Shown in pieces: positions 8,209 through 17,459 of a DNA stretch of 64,000 bases; positions within the stretch are counted from its first letter, which is position 1, and each line of letters starts with the position of its first letter. A program made the position numbers and the translations under genes. The DNA lies in NCBI RefSeq assembly GCF_014280235.1, contig NZ_CP047940.1:744001-808000 (forward strand). Direction: 5' to 3'. Origin of the DNA: Cyanobium sp. NS01. GTDB lineage: Bacteria > Cyanobacteriota > Cyanobacteriia > PCC-6307 > Cyanobiaceae. The notes below the pieces were generated by a model. It saw nothing but the letters and a program-made list of their open reading frames with translations, did not search any database and was not told the DNA's origin.

Positions 8209-8870
8209 CAGACCCCTCCCGCAGGCGGCTGCCGCTCGCTGAGGCAATAGCCCTGGCCGCGCACGGTGTGGATCAACCGCCTGGCACCGCCCTCCTCCAG
8301 CTTCTGGCGCAGGTAGCGCACATACACCTCGATCACGTTGCTGCTGGTGGCCTGGTTGTCGTCCCACACCTGGCGCAGGATCTGATCGCGGCTCACCACA
8401 GTGCCTCGCCGCTCCAGCAGCAGCACCAGCAGGGCGTATTCCCGCGCCGTGAGGGCCACATGGCGCCGACCGCGCCGCACGTCGCGCGTGCTGGGGTTGA
8501 GGGTCAGGTCGGCCACCTGCAGCAGCTGGGTGGGCACCACCAGGCTCTGGCGCAGGCTGAGCTGCAGCCGCAGGCGCATCAGTAGATCGCTCGGGCCGAG
8601 GCTGGACAGCCAGAAGTCGTCGGCGCCGGCACTGAGGCAGTGGGCGCGGGCCTCCACCGTGTCCTCGCCGATGTTGAGCAGCAGGGGGGTGGCGCCGAAC
8701 CGTTGCCGCAACGCCGGGATCCTCTCCGCCTGGGAGGCCGTGAGCACCACCACATCGGGCCCGGCGCTGCCGGAGCTCTGCGGCTGCCAGAGGGCGTAGC
8801 CCGAGGCCTGCAGCCGCGGTCCCAGCGCTTGCGCCTCCGCCCCCAGCAGCCAGACGCTGGCCGGAGTCAT
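8208..8870 (-). CDS. OmpR/PhoB-type response regulator with a degenerate receiver domain
   Basis: A 220-residue DNA-binding regulator. The C-terminal winged helix is canonical: [46 protein letters not shown] and [11 protein letters not shown]. The N-terminal receiver-like domain keeps the fold ([15 protein letters not shown]) but not the chemistry. The acidic pair becomes LLGAEA, the phospho-acceptor Asp becomes Thr in [10 protein letters not shown], the LTA Thr/Ser is lost in LLLNIG, and the conserved Lys is Ser in FWLSSL. It probably does not use His-Asp phosphorelay. It overlaps nadK by 4 bp. Confidence 0.88.
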   Translation of the reverse strand: MTPASVWLLGAEAQALGPRLQASGYALWQPQSSGSAGPDVVVLTASQAERIPALRQRFGATPLLLNIGEDTVEARAHCLSAGADDFWLSSLGPSDLLMRLRLQLSLRQSLVVPTQLLQVADLTLNPSTRDVRRGRRHVALTAREYALLVLLLERRGTVVSRDQILRQVWDDNQATSSNVIEVYVRYLRQKLEEGGARRLIHTVRGQGYCLSERQPPAGGV

Positions 8871-9826
8871 GGCCGACCTTCGCGGCTGGCCATCGGCTCG
8901 TCGCCGGAGAGGGGCTCGAGCTCGTTGCCGGGCTTGGCCACGTGGGGAAGCCCCCAGCCCAGCTTGTTGCGCAGCACCTGGAAGAACTCGTGGTCATTGA
9001 GGCGCACGAAGCGGGCTGCATGCTCGCTGCGGCGGATCAGCACCCGGTCTTCCGGCCAGATGTAACAGCCGGCGCTGCCGTCGACCACCATCATCAGCCG
9101 CTCGGGGGTGGCCGGGAAGATCGTCACCGGTTCCCGGTCGCTGAACACCAGCGCCCGCGAGGCCAGCGAGTGAGGGGCGATCGGCGTGAGTTGCAGCACC
9201 GGGCAGTCGGGCGTGATCACCGGGCCGCCGGCCGAGAGGGCGTAGGCCGTGGAGCCTGTGGGGGTGGAGAGGATCACGCCGTCGGCGGCGATGTCCACCG
9301 GGGCGTGGCGGCCGATGGCGATCTCGAAGTGGCACATCGAGGTGAGCGGCTCGCGGTGCAGGGCCATCTCGTTGAGGCAGAGCACCTCCCAGCGCCGCTG
9401 CTCGCTGCGCAGCACGCTCACCACCTGAAGGGTGCGCTCCTCCACCGTCCAGCTGCCGGCGATCACCTGTTCGAGCACCTCGTCCAGCTGGTGCAGATAG
9501 GCCTCGGCCAGGAAGCCCAGGTGGCCTGTGTTGATCGTGAGGATGGGCACACCGATCGGTGCGGTCTGGCGGGAGGCCGAGAGCACCGTGCCGTCGCCGC
9601 CCAGCACGATCGCCAGCTCCAGTTCCTCGCTGAAACTGGCCGGCACGCACGCCGTGTAGCCCTTGGCGCGCATCTGCTGGTCGGGATTGGCGAAGCCCAC
9701 CATGCCGCCGGAGCTGCTCACCCGCAGCACCTCGCGACCGCTGGCCGTCAGACGCGCTTCGATGGCATCCGCCGTCTTCACGGCCAGGTGTTTGCCGTCA
9801 TTGACGATCAGTCCGACTCGGGGCAC
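8867..9826 (-). CDS. nadK: NAD kinase
   Basis: Phosphorylates NAD+ to NADP+ in the cytoplasm; 319 residues, within the usual cyanobacterial range. Visible motifs are [16 protein letters not shown], the diphosphate-binding [34 protein letters not shown] and the NAD-site block [18 protein letters not shown]. It is first in a leftward trio with the atypical response regulator and DUF192, joined by ATGA and TGATG overlaps. A NADP role fits the pnt transhydrogenase and NAD(P)HX repair genes elsewhere in the window. Confidence 0.95.
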   Translation of the reverse strand: MPRVGLIVNDGKHLAVKTADAIEARLTASGREVLRVSSSGGMVGFANPDQQMRAKGYTACVPASFSEELELAIVLGGDGTVLSASRQTAPIGVPILTINTGHLGFLAEAYLHQLDEVLEQVIAGSWTVEERTLQVVSVLRSEQRRWEVLCLNEMALHREPLTSMCHFEIAIGRHAPVDIAADGVILSTPTGSTAYALSAGGPVITPDCPVLQLTPIAPHSLASRALVFSDREPVTIFPATPERLMMVVDGSAGCYIWPEDRVLIRRSEHAARFVRLNDHEFFQVLRNKLGWGLPHVAKPGNELEPLSGDEPMASREGRP

Positions 9827-9897
9827 CGATCGGTGGGCAGGGGGCTGCCTGAGTTTATGGGCGCTGAGCCTGACGGCCGGCGCGGAGCCGCTGGTGA

Positions 9898-10968
9898 TCA
9901 GAACTGCTCCAGGAAACGCAGATCACTGGTGTAGAGCCGGCGGATGTCGTCAATCCCGTGGCGCACCATGCAGAAGCGCTCCACGCCGAGGCCGGCCGCA
10001 AAGCCACTCCAGCGCTCCGGATCAAGGCCCATGCCCGTGAGCACGGCCGGATCCACCATGCCGCAGCCCATCACCTCCAGCCAGCGGCCCCGCCACTGCA
10101 CATCCACCTCGGCGCTCGGCTCGGTGAACGGGAAGTAGCTGGCCCGGAAGCGCACCGGCAGGTCGCCGAAAAAGCGCTGCAGGAAGGCCGTCACCGTGCC
10201 GCGCAGGTGGCTGAAGTCGAGCCCCTCGTCGATGGCTAGCACCTCCACCTGGTGGAACACCGGTGAGTGGGTGGCATCCACCGCATCGCGGCGGTAGACG
10301 CGGCCCGGGGCGATCACCCGCACCGGCGGCGGGTTGTTCTCCAGATGGCGGATCTGCACCGGCGAGGTGTGGGTGCGCAGCAGGCGGCTGTCCTGGAGGT
10401 AGAAGGTGTCCTGCATGTCCCGGGCGGGGTGATGCTCGGGGATGTTGAGGGCGGTGAAGTTGTAGTAGTCGCTCTCGATCTCGGGGCCCTCCGACACCCG
10501 GTAGCCGAGGCCGGAGAAGACGTCCACGATTTCCTCGATCGTGCTGATCAGCGGGTGGCGGTGGCCGGGCGGCACGTAGCTGCATGGGGCCGTGACATCG
10601 AGGCTTTCCCTGGCGATGCGCTCGGCCATGGCCGCGGCCTTGACGGCCCCCAGCCGCTGGGCCAGCAGGCCCTGAAGCTGTTCCTTGAGCACGTTGGCCC
10701 GCTGGCCCACCAGGGGACGTTCGGCCCCGGGCAGGCGGCCCATGGCCCCGAGCACGGCGGAGAGCTTGCCTTTCTTGCCCAGCAGGCCCACCCGCAGATC
10801 CTCCAGGTCACTGGCGCTGGTGGCGGCGCCGATGGCGGCGGCGGCCTCCGCCTCCAGGGCTTCCAGCTGGCCGTTGAGCTGCTCCAGGCTGACTGCGGCA
10901 GGGCCTGAGCCAGCGCCGGAGGCCGAGCCGGCGCTGGAGCTGGAGGTGGCGGAGGAGGCGGCGCTCAC
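9898..10968 (-). CDS. pheS: Phenylalanyl-tRNA synthetase alpha subunit
   Basis: Class II aminoacyl-tRNA synthetase subunit that activates phenylalanine; the heterotetramer also needs PheT, which is not in the window. An N-terminal coiled-coil region includes [17 protein letters not shown]. The catalytic core shows [46 protein letters not shown] and the motif 3 end [18 protein letters not shown]. No ATG lies upstream of the conserved region. The GTG at 10968 gives a 356-residue protein with a Ser/Ala-rich leader and is the best start. Gene is divergent from surE. Confidence 0.94.
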   Translation of the reverse strand: MSAASSATSSSSAGSASGAGSGPAAVSLEQLNGQLEALEAEAAAAIGAATSASDLEDLRVGLLGKKGKLSAVLGAMGRLPGAERPLVGQRANVLKEQLQGLLAQRLGAVKAAAMAERIARESLDVTAPCSYVPPGHRHPLISTIEEIVDVFSGLGYRVSEGPEIESDYYNFTALNIPEHHPARDMQDTFYLQDSRLLRTHTSPVQIRHLENNPPPVRVIAPGRVYRRDAVDATHSPVFHQVEVLAIDEGLDFSHLRGTVTAFLQRFFGDLPVRFRASYFPFTEPSAEVDVQWRGRWLEVMGCGMVDPAVLTGMGLDPERWSGFAAGLGVERFCMVRHGIDDIRRLYTSDLRFLEQF

Positions 10969-11028
10969 GGCGTTCGCAGGCTCGATGGGCAAGGTGGAGA
11001 CTGTACGGAGCAGCCCCGACGTGCGCCG

Positions 11029-11850
11029 ATGACCCCCCTGAGGATCCTGATCAGCAACGACGACGGGATCTTTGCGGATGGCATCCGCACCCTGGCCAAC
11101 GCGGCTGTGGCCCGCGGCCATGAGGTCACGGTGGTGTGCCCCGACCAGGAGCGCTCCGCCACCGGCCATGGCCTCACCCTCCAGACCCCCATCCGGGCCG
11201 AACGGGCCGATGAGCTGTTCGACGACGGCGTGACCGCCTGGGCCTGCAGCGGCACCCCCAGCGACTGCGTCAAGCTGGGCCTGTTCTCCCTGCTGGAGAG
11301 TTGGCCGGATCTGGTGCTCTCCGGCATCAACCACGGCCCCAACCTCGGCACCGATGTGCTCTATTCCGGCACGGTGAGTGCGGCCATGGAAGGCACGATC
11401 GAGGGCCTGCCCTCGCTGGCGGTGAGCAGTGCCGATTTCCAGTGGCGCCAGTTCGTGCCCGCCGCCGCCATCGCCCTCGACGTGGCCGAGACGATGCTGG
11501 CCGAAGGCTGGCCCGCCAGCATGCTGCTCAATCTGAATGTGCCTCCGCTGCCGGCGGAGAGCCTGGGACCCCTCCGCTGGTGCCGCACAGCGGTGCGTCG
11601 CTACACCGACCAGTTCGACCGCCGCGTCGACCCCCGCGGCCGCACCTACTACTGGCTGGCGGGGGAGGTGGCCAACGACCTGGAGGCGAAGGTGGCGGGA
11701 CCCGCCGACTGGCCCGTGGATGTGGCCCACGTTCACGGCGGCGGGGTGTCCCTGTCGCCCCTGCAGCCGGAGCTGTTCTGGCGCGGCGCCACGCTGGACC
11801 TGCCCCAGCTGGATCTTCCCCGGGATGACCAGCTTCAGGTGGGCCTGTAA
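11029..11850 (+). CDS. surE: 5'/3'-nucleotidase SurE
   Basis: Metal-dependent nucleoside monophosphate phosphatase, 273 residues. The metal-binding motif [12 protein letters not shown] sits at the N-terminus. Other family blocks are [29 protein letters not shown] and [25 protein letters not shown]. It diverges from pheS with about 60 bp between the starts. Its 3' end overlaps the opposing DUF3611 gene by 16 bp. Confidence 0.95.
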   Translation: MTPLRILISNDDGIFADGIRTLANAAVARGHEVTVVCPDQERSATGHGLTLQTPIRAERADELFDDGVTAWACSGTPSDCVKLGLFSLLESWPDLVLSGINHGPNLGTDVLYSGTVSAAMEGTIEGLPSLAVSSADFQWRQFVPAAAIALDVAETMLAEGWPASMLLNLNVPPLPAESLGPLRWCRTAVRRYTDQFDRRVDPRGRTYYWLAGEVANDLEAKVAGPADWPVDVAHVHGGGVSLSPLQPELFWRGATLDLPQLDLPRDDQLQVGL

Positions 11851-12416
11851 ATCCGCTGCAGCAGCCAGAGGCTGATCCCCAGGCCGATCAGGTGAGCGAA
11901 CAGCACCTGGGTGTTGCCCAGCACCGAGAACATTTCGATCGAGGTGATCGGCAGGCCGATCAGACGGCCGCCTCGTCCGGCCTGACCCTGCAACTGCGCC
12001 CCGAAGAAGCCCGGCACCTGCTGGGAGGCCTGCACGAACAGGCTGCCGGCCATGGCCTGGTAGCCCACGGCAGCCAGTGTCAGGCCGGACAGATCGATCA
12101 GCAGGCCGCGTTTCACCAGCCGGCCGGTCTCGCCGCGGCTGGGCCGCACCGGGCTGGCCAGGGCCCGGCCGCAGCGCACCACCAGCCAGCTCTGCCACAG
12201 GCAGCCGAGCAGCAGCAGAAACGAGAGCGTGGTGAGGGAGATTCCCGGGCCCAGCCCCAGGGCGCGGGAGGAGTCGGCGGCAAGCCGTCCGCCGATGTTG
12301 TTGAACACCAGCACCCCCACCACCACCACGGCGAGCACCAGTTGGGTCCAGAACCGTACCCAGCCCACACGCCGCAGAGCGGCGGACATCTGCTGCAGAT
12401 CGAGGCGGTCAGCCAT
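11835..12416 (-). CDS. DUF3611 family integral membrane protein
   Basis: A 193-residue protein with about four membrane segments: around [59 protein letters not shown] and [16 protein letters not shown]. This topology and the C-terminal [15 protein letters not shown] block match the cyanobacterial/plastid DUF3611 family. Function is unknown. ATG 12416 is preferred; an upstream in-frame ATG would add residues lying close to the ribF leader. Confidence 0.82.
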   Translation of the reverse strand: MADRLDLQQMSAALRRVGWVRFWTQLVLAVVVVGVLVFNNIGGRLAADSSRALGLGPGISLTTLSFLLLLGCLWQSWLVVRCGRALASPVRPSRGETGRLVKRGLLIDLSGLTLAAVGYQAMAGSLFVQASQQVPGFFGAQLQGQAGRGGRLIGLPITSIEMFSVLGNTQVLFAHLIGLGISLWLLQRIYRPT

Positions 12417-12492
12417 GGGTGCACTGAAATTCCCCCCCAAAGGTGCCATGGGAGGATCTGGGCGGCCTGCCCCGGCGTTGGGATCTGTCGCG

Positions 12493-13515
12493 TTGATACC
12501 GCTGCGAACCCCCCAGGAGGCCCAGCGCCCCACCGCCATTGCCCTTGGCAGTTTCGATGGTCTGCATCGGGGCCATCGGCGCGTGATCGCGGCCGTGGCT
12601 GGCGAGGGCCGCTCCGACGCCGCCGTGCCGGCCCTGGTGCCCACGGTGGTGAGTTTCTGGCCCCATCCCCGCGAGGTGCTGCATGGCGACACGCGCCTGC
12701 GGCTCGATCTGCCCTCGGAGAAGCTCGAGCTGCTCGGTCCCCTGGGCATCCACCAGCTGGTGCTGGTGCCCTTTGATCGCCGCCTCGCCGCCCTCGACCC
12801 GGAGGCCTTCGTGGACCAGGTGCTGGTGGGGCAGCTGGATGCCCGCCGCATCGCCGTGGGCAGCAACTTCCGCTTCGGGGTGGGCCGCCAGGGCGACACC
12901 GACACCCTGATGGCCCTGGGGTCGGCCCGGGGTCTCACGGTGACGGTGCTGCCGATGCTCAGTGACGGCGGCGATCGGCTCAGCAGCAGCCGGATCCGCC
13001 GGGCCCTCGCCGCCGGCGATCTCGCTGAGGCGGAGCGGTTGCTGCAGCGGCCCTACCGCTTCAGCGGCCAGGTGGTGGCTGGCAAGGGGCTGGGGCGGGG
13101 TCTGGGCTGGCCCACCGCCAATCTGCGGGTGGACGGGCGCAAGTTCCTGCCCAAGGAGGGCGTCTATGCCGCCCGGGTTCAGCTCAATGGCCAGCTGGAG
13201 GGCCAGCCCACGGCAGACGGCCGCTGGCTGCCCGCCGTGATGAACCTCGGACCCCAGCCCACCGTGGACCCCCAGGCCAGCTCAGCCGTGGAGGTGCACC
13301 TGCTCGATCAGGACCTGCAGCTGGGCGGGCTCGAGCTGCGGGTGGAGCCCGTGGCCCTGCTGCGCAGCCAGGAGCGCTTCGCCGACCTGGCCGCGCTCTG
13401 TGCTCAGATCGCCAGCGATGCCGCGGCCGCCCGCAGCCTGTTAGCCGCCGGGGTAGGCGTGGGTCAGGCCCCAGCCCATGAAGGCGGCGATGCCGCCCAG
13501 CAGCAGAATCCCTGA
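12493..13515 (+). CDS. ribF: Bifunctional riboflavin kinase / FAD synthetase
   Basis: Converts riboflavin to FMN and FMN to FAD. The N-terminal nucleotidyltransferase domain has IALGSFDGLHRGHRRVI, PHPREVL and VGSNFRFGVGRQGD. The C-terminal flavokinase domain has GRGLGWPTANLRV and PAVMNLGPQPTV. No ATG sits at the expected position. TTG at 12493 gives a normal start (IPLRTPQEAQRP before the conserved block). The last 22 codons (AGVGVGQAPAHEGGD...) extend past the usual family end and run antisense through a small membrane ORF. The 5' part of a longer open frame beginning at 12229 is antisense to DUF3611 and is not real. Confidence 0.92.
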   Translation: MIPLRTPQEAQRPTAIALGSFDGLHRGHRRVIAAVAGEGRSDAAVPALVPTVVSFWPHPREVLHGDTRLRLDLPSEKLELLGPLGIHQLVLVPFDRRLAALDPEAFVDQVLVGQLDARRIAVGSNFRFGVGRQGDTDTLMALGSARGLTVTVLPMLSDGGDRLSSSRIRRALAAGDLAEAERLLQRPYRFSGQVVAGKGLGRGLGWPTANLRVDGRKFLPKEGVYAARVQLNGQLEGQPTADGRWLPAVMNLGPQPTVDPQASSAVEVHLLDQDLQLGGLELRVEPVALLRSQERFADLAALCAQIASDAAAARSLLAAGVGVGQAPAHEGGDAAQQQNP

Positions 13516-13557
13516 CACGAGCACCAGCATCGGGCTGTCCGAACCGCCTTGATCCAT
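13441..13557 (-). CDS. 38-residue single-span membrane protein
   Basis: Small ORF reading MDQGGSDSPMLVLV then SGILLLGGIAAFMGWGL and ending THAYPGG. It has a short polar N-terminus, one hydrophobic helix of about 20 residues, and a short tail. The layout resembles small photosystem or cytochrome subunits, but I do not recognise it as any known Psa, Psb or Pet protein. It lies antisense to the last 75 bp of ribF. Support is the protein-like composition and a clean ATG-to-stop frame; expression is inferred. Confidence 0.5.
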   Translation of the reverse strand: MDQGGSDSPMLVLVSGILLLGGIAAFMGWGLTHAYPGG

Positions 13558-13663
13558 CGGGGCCTCGGGTTGGGCCTGTCGACCCGATCAGAGCCTCCAA
13601 CCTAGACAGGCCTGACCGGCCCAACTTCAGCCGGTTGTGCTGATTTCACCACGCCGCCGCCCC

Positions 13664-14803
13664 ATGGCCCTTCCCGATCCCCACCCAGGCCCCAGCAGTG
13701 CCCAGGAGCAGCCCCAGGACGCCTGCGCAGCCCAGGAGTCTGCCGATGACCTGGCGGTGCGGCGCCTGATCGACGCCAATCTCGATCGGGCCCGCGAAGG
13801 CCTGCGGGTGCTGGAGGACTGGGCCCGCTTCGCTCTGGAGCGCGCCGACCTGGTGAGCCGCACCAAGGACATGCGCCAGACGCTGGGGCGGCTGCACCGC
13901 GACGCCTACAAGCTGGCCCGCCACACCGCCAGCGACTCTGGCGCCGGCCTCGGCCACCCCGCCCAGGCGGAGCGCCGCCAGCCCGCCCAGGTGGTGGCCG
14001 CCAATGCCGCCCGGGTGCAGGAGGCCCTGCGGGTGCTGGAGGAGTTCGGCCGCAGCAGTGATCCCCCCCTGGCCGCGGCGGCCGCGGCCATCCGCTACGG
14101 CCTCTACGACCTGGAGGTGGCCCTGCTGCAGGGCAGTCGCGATGGGGCCAGCCGCCGCCAGCTCCTGGCCCGCTGCCACCTCTATCTGGTGACCAGCCCC
14201 ATGCCCGAGCTGGAGGCCGTGGTGGCCGCCGCCCTCGACGGCGGCGTGCGGCTGGTGCAGTACCGGGCCAAGCCCGGCAGCCCAGGCCCCGATGGTGCCC
14301 CGCTCAGCGACGGGCAGCGGTTGGAGCAGGCCCGCGCCCTGCGGCGCCTCTGCTCCGACCATGGCGCCCTGTTCCTGGTGAACGACCGCATTGATCTGGC
14401 CCTGGCGGTGGATGCCGATGGGGTGCACCTGGGCCAGGACGACCTGCCGCCCGCCGTGGCACGGCGACTGCTGGGGGAGGGGCGGCTGATCGGCCGCAGC
14501 ACCCATGCCCTGCCCCAGCTCCAGCAGGCCCTGCGGGATGGCTGCGACTACGTGGGCGTGGGGCCGGTGCTGGCCACCCCCACCAAGCCGGGCCGGGCCC
14601 CGGTGGGGATCCAGTACGTGCGCCAGGCCGCGGCGGCCTGCCCGATTCCCTTCTTCGCCATCGGTGGCCTGGGCCTGGAGACGATCCCCCAGCTGCAGCG
14701 GGTGGGCGCCGAGCGGATCGCTGTGGTGCGGGCGATCACGGAGGCCGCCGACCCCGCCGCCGCCAGCCGTGCCCTGCTCACTGGCCTGGGTCGGCCCAGT
14801 TGA
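13664..14803 (+). CDS. thiE: Thiamine-phosphate synthase with N-terminal extra domain
   Basis: Joins HMP-PP and HET-P to make thiamine phosphate. The N-terminal ~150 residues are a helical domain (VRRLIDANLDRAREGLRVLED, TKDMRQTLGRLH, RVQEALRVLEEFGR) that precedes ThiE in cyanobacteria. The C-terminal TIM barrel carries VRLVQYRAK, NDRIDLALAVDADGVHLGQ, GRSTHALPQ, DYVGVGPVLATPTKPG and FFAIGGLG. I chose ATG 13664 over the upstream 13637, since the added MLISPRRRP is not family-like. thiS follows 64 bp downstream. Confidence 0.93.
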   Translation: MALPDPHPGPSSAQEQPQDACAAQESADDLAVRRLIDANLDRAREGLRVLEDWARFALERADLVSRTKDMRQTLGRLHRDAYKLARHTASDSGAGLGHPAQAERRQPAQVVAANAARVQEALRVLEEFGRSSDPPLAAAAAAIRYGLYDLEVALLQGSRDGASRRQLLARCHLYLVTSPMPELEAVVAAALDGGVRLVQYRAKPGSPGPDGAPLSDGQRLEQARALRRLCSDHGALFLVNDRIDLALAVDADGVHLGQDDLPPAVARRLLGEGRLIGRSTHALPQLQQALRDGCDYVGVGPVLATPTKPGRAPVGIQYVRQAAAACPIPFFAIGGLGLETIPQLQRVGAERIAVVRAITEAADPAAASRALLTGLGRPS

Positions 14804-14867
14804 GCCAGGGGCGTGGGGAGTCCCCTAGCTTCAGAGCCCTGAGGCCCATGGGGGCCAGGCGATCACC

Positions 14868-15098
14868 ATGCCCCTAGAGGATCCCGGCGCCGCCATCACG
14901 ATTCAGCTGAACGGCGAAGCCCGCCAGTGCCCCGCGGACCAGAGCCTCGAGCAGCTGCTGCCCCAGCTGGGCTACCGCCCCCAGCTCGTGGTGGTGGAAT
15001 TCAACGGCACGATCCTGCCGCGTCAGCACTGGGCTCAGCAGCAGGTGGTGGAATCCGATGTGCTGGAGGTGGTCACCATCGTGGGAGGTGGTTCCTAG
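14868..15098 (+). CDS. thiS: Sulfur-carrier protein ThiS
   Basis: Ubiquitin-like 76-residue carrier that is adenylated and thiocarboxylated at its C-terminus to deliver sulfur for thiazole formation. Visible family blocks are ITIQLNGEARQCPADQSLEQLL, VVVEFNGTILPR and the end LEVVTIVGGGS. The functional C-terminus in the family is GlyGly; here one Ser follows the glycines. It lies just after thiE and is probably co-transcribed with it. Confidence 0.93.
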   Translation: MPLEDPGAAITIQLNGEARQCPADQSLEQLLPQLGYRPQLVVVEFNGTILPRQHWAQQQVVESDVLEVVTIVGGGS

Positions 15099-15123
15099 AT
15101 TTTTCCCACTCGCACCGGCCCTG

Positions 15124-16116
15124 TTGCCGCTTTCCAACTCCTCCAAGCCCACCCAGGCCCTCTCTGGCCAGCCACGCTGGCGCCGCAGCTGGTGGCGTCG
15201 CACGGTGAGCCTTCTGGCCCTGCCCGCCCTGGTGATCACGCTGTTGCTCTGGGCGCCTGAACCCTCAATGGCGGCCCGGGGCGGCCGCATCGGCGGCGGC
15301 AGCTTCCGCGCCGCCCCCTCCCTGCCCCGCGGCGGCGGTGGTGGCGGCTTCGGTGGCGGCATGCGCGGCGGTGGTGGCATGCGGGGTGGCGGCATCGGCT
15401 TCCCCTTCCTGATTCCGATCTTCGGTTTCGGCGGTGGCGGCCTGTTCGGCTTCCTGATCCTGATGGCCGTGGTGGGCCTGATCGCCAATGCCCTGCGCGG
15501 TGTCGGCGGCGGCAGCCCCTCCCTGCCGGGCGGTTCCGGCTACGCCCCCCGGGTGGATGGCCCGGTCACCATCAGTCAGCTGCAGGTGGGCCTGCTGGCC
15601 TCGGCCCGCGATCTCCAGAACGACCTGCGCGCCCTGGCTGGCCGCGCCGACACCGGATCCACCAGTGGGCTGCAGACCGTGCTGCAGGAAACCACCCTCT
15701 CCCTGCTGCGCCATCCAGATCTCTGGGTCTATGCCAACGCGGAAGTGGGCCAGGTGCCCTTTGCCAGCGCCGAGTCCACCTTCAACCGCCTCTCCATGGC
15801 CGAGCGCAGCAAGCTCGATGCCGAGCTCACCTCCAACGTGGCGGGCCGCCGCTCTGCTGGCGCCGCTTCCGCCGCTGGTGACAGCGATGTCGGCAGCGAT
15901 TTCATCGCCGTGACCCTGCTGGTGGCCTCGCGCCAACGCCTCACCATCAAGGGAGCCTCCACGGCTGAAGAACTGCGTCAGTCACTGCAGGTGCTCGGCG
16001 GGGTGGCCAGTTCCGATCTGCTGGCGATTGAAGTGATCTGGCAGCCCGATGGCACTGGAGACGTGTTCAGCACCGAGGAGCTGCTCACGGCCTATCCCCA
16101 GCTCCAGCACCTCTGA
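15124..16116 (+). CDS. DUF1517 family membrane-associated protein
   Basis: Cyanobacterial/plastid family of unknown function. A basic stretch (RWRRSWWRR) precedes a hydrophobic segment (LLALPALVITLLLW) and an APEPSMAARGG cleavage-like region. A glycine-rich run with GGRIGGGSFRAAPS follows, then a second hydrophobic helix (LFGFLILMAVVGLIANAL) and a soluble C-terminal domain (ISQLQVGLLASARDLQNDL, FIAVTLLVASR). The start is uncertain. TTG 15124 retains the basic leader; GTG 15205 is a shorter option and ATG 15058 would overlap thiS. The 3' end overlaps larB by 32 bp. Confidence 0.8.
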   Translation: MPLSNSSKPTQALSGQPRWRRSWWRRTVSLLALPALVITLLLWAPEPSMAARGGRIGGGSFRAAPSLPRGGGGGGFGGGMRGGGGMRGGGIGFPFLIPIFGFGGGGLFGFLILMAVVGLIANALRGVGGGSPSLPGGSGYAPRVDGPVTISQLQVGLLASARDLQNDLRALAGRADTGSTSGLQTVLQETTLSLLRHPDLWVYANAEVGQVPFASAESTFNRLSMAERSKLDAELTSNVAGRRSAGAASAAGDSDVGSDFIAVTLLVASRQRLTIKGASTAEELRQSLQVLGGVASSDLLAIEVIWQPDGTGDVFSTEELLTAYPQLQHL

Positions 16117-16816
16117 GGATGCGCAGGGCGGCCATCGCCGCCCCGTAGCCGTTGTCCACATTCACCACCGTGAGCCCCGGTGCACAGCTGGCCAACATGC
16201 CGTGCAGGGCCGCCATGCCGCCCGCGCTGACGCCGTAGCCCACCGCCACGGGAACGCCGATCACGGGCTGTGGCAACAGGCCGGCCAGCACGGTCGGCAG
16301 GGCGCCCTCCATACCGGCGCAGGCGATCAGCACGTCCATCGATCGCAGCAGCGGCAGCTGATCCAGCAGGCGGTGCAGCCCCGCCACGCCCACATCCAGC
16401 ACCAGCTCGGCCCCCACCCCATGGCACTGCAGGGCCAGGAGCGCTTCGCTGGCCACGCCCAGATCACTGCTGCCGGCCCCGAGCACAGCCACCCGGGCGG
16501 TAGCGGCGCCGGCAAAGGCCTCGCCCGGCTCCGGGGATGCGCCTGGCTCCGGGGATGCCGGCGTCGCGAAGGTGAGGCAGCGGGCCTCGGAGTGATAGCG
16601 CAGGGCCGGCGTCTCCAGCAGGGCGGCCACGGCTTCGCCCTTCTGCGGCGACACCCTGGTCACCAGCAGCACCTCGCCGGCATCCCAGAGCTTGGTGGCA
16701 ATGGCGGCGATCTGCTCGGCGCTCTTGTGCTCCCCCCACACCGCTTCCACCATGCCGAGACGCTGGCGACGCTGCAGGTCGAGGCGGTGGTCCAGGGCGG
16801 GCGTGGGTTCGTTCAT
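16085..16816 (-). CDS. larB: Nickel pincer cofactor biosynthesis protein LarB
   Basis: LarB carboxylates the pyridinium ring of nicotinic acid adenine dinucleotide in the first step of the nickel-pincer cofactor route. The 243-residue protein shows GMVEAVWGEHKSAEQI, VLGAGSSDLGVASEA and the AIR-carboxylase-like block DVLIACAGMEGALPTVLAGL followed by PVIGVPVAVGYGVSAGGMAAL. No larC, larE or larA gene is in the window, so cofactor assembly elsewhere is an assumption. The gene is convergent with DUF1517. Confidence 0.92.
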   Translation of the reverse strand: MNEPTPALDHRLDLQRRQRLGMVEAVWGEHKSAEQIAAIATKLWDAGEVLLVTRVSPQKGEAVAALLETPALRYHSEARCLTFATPASPEPGASPEPGEAFAGAATARVAVLGAGSSDLGVASEALLALQCHGVGAELVLDVGVAGLHRLLDQLPLLRSMDVLIACAGMEGALPTVLAGLLPQPVIGVPVAVGYGVSAGGMAALHGMLASCAPGLTVVNVDNGYGAAMAALRILRGAGAGDRP

Positions 16817-16901
16817 GGCCGGGGTGCTGTCAGGGCTTGATCCACACCATCTCCATCAGATCCAGCAGTCGTCGGCCTCGCTGAGGGCGCATGAGAGGGC
16901 C

Positions 16902-17459
16902 TCAGCCATCGGCTGGGACGTCGCTCTGGAGACCGGGCTGTCGTTCCAGCTGGGGCTGCGGCTGAAGCTCAGCGGCATAGAGCAGCGGAAAGGGATTGGC
17001 AGCCTCGCTGCCGGTGTCGCTGCTGGTGAGCTCACGGGCCAGCCGCTCAAAGCGCTCCTGCACCTCGCCCACTTCAGCCATCGGGATCGCCTTCCACTGC
17101 TCCAGGCTGGCCCAGCGGATCAGCAGGGTGCCCTCCTGCCGCTCAGGATCCCAGAACAGCTGCCGCCCCAGGAAGCCCTCCTGCTGCTTCAGCCAGGGCC
17201 CCCAGCTGGCCGCTTCGGCCTCCAGCCAGGCCTCGCGGTACTGGGCCTTCACCCCCAGCCGCAGCAGTTCCACAACGCCGGTCTCTGCTGTGGTGGTGGG
17301 GGAGGAGGTGCTCATGGGGGCCCGGGCCGCAGCAGGTGAACTGATCCCGCCGAGCAGTGCGGCCAGCAGCAGCACCAGCAGCAGCCGTCGCAATGGCCTC
17401 GGCGGGCCGGTGAGCCTAGGCAGGTCGTCCCGCGGCACTGGCTTGCGGGGTGCGGTCAC
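16902..17459 (-). CDS. TIGR03792 family exported protein
   Basis: Protein of about 185 residues with an N-terminal basic region and hydrophobic segment ([19 protein letters not shown]), so export or anchoring is likely. The rest resembles the cyanobacterial TIGR03792 family, related to ferredoxin-like antibiotic-monooxygenase folds: [41 protein letters not shown] and [13 protein letters not shown]. Function is unknown. Its start overlaps the ispF stop by 4 bp. Confidence 0.75.
   Translation of the reverse strand: MTAPRKPVPRDDLPRLTGPPRPLRRLLLVLLLAALLGGISSPAAARAPMSTSSPTTTAETGVVELLRLGVKAQYREAWLEAEAASWGPWLKQQEGFLGRQLFWDPERQEGTLLIRWASLEQWKAIPMAEVGEVQERFERLARELTSSDTGSEAANPFPLLYAAELQPQPQLERQPGLQSDVPADG

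Noticed and set aside
10969-12198. Long N-terminal extension in the pheS frame
   Set aside because: The added sequence is antisense to surE and DUF3611. PheS motifs all lie in 9898-10968.
13558-13663. Possible TPP riboswitch before thiE
   Set aside because: No thi-box or characteristic stems seen in the 106-bp gap.
16830-16892. Short minus strand frame MRPQRGRRLLDLMEMVWIKP after the TIGR03792 stop
   Set aside because: It is in frame with the preceding gene and looks protein-like, but only 20 codons long with no support; could be chance.
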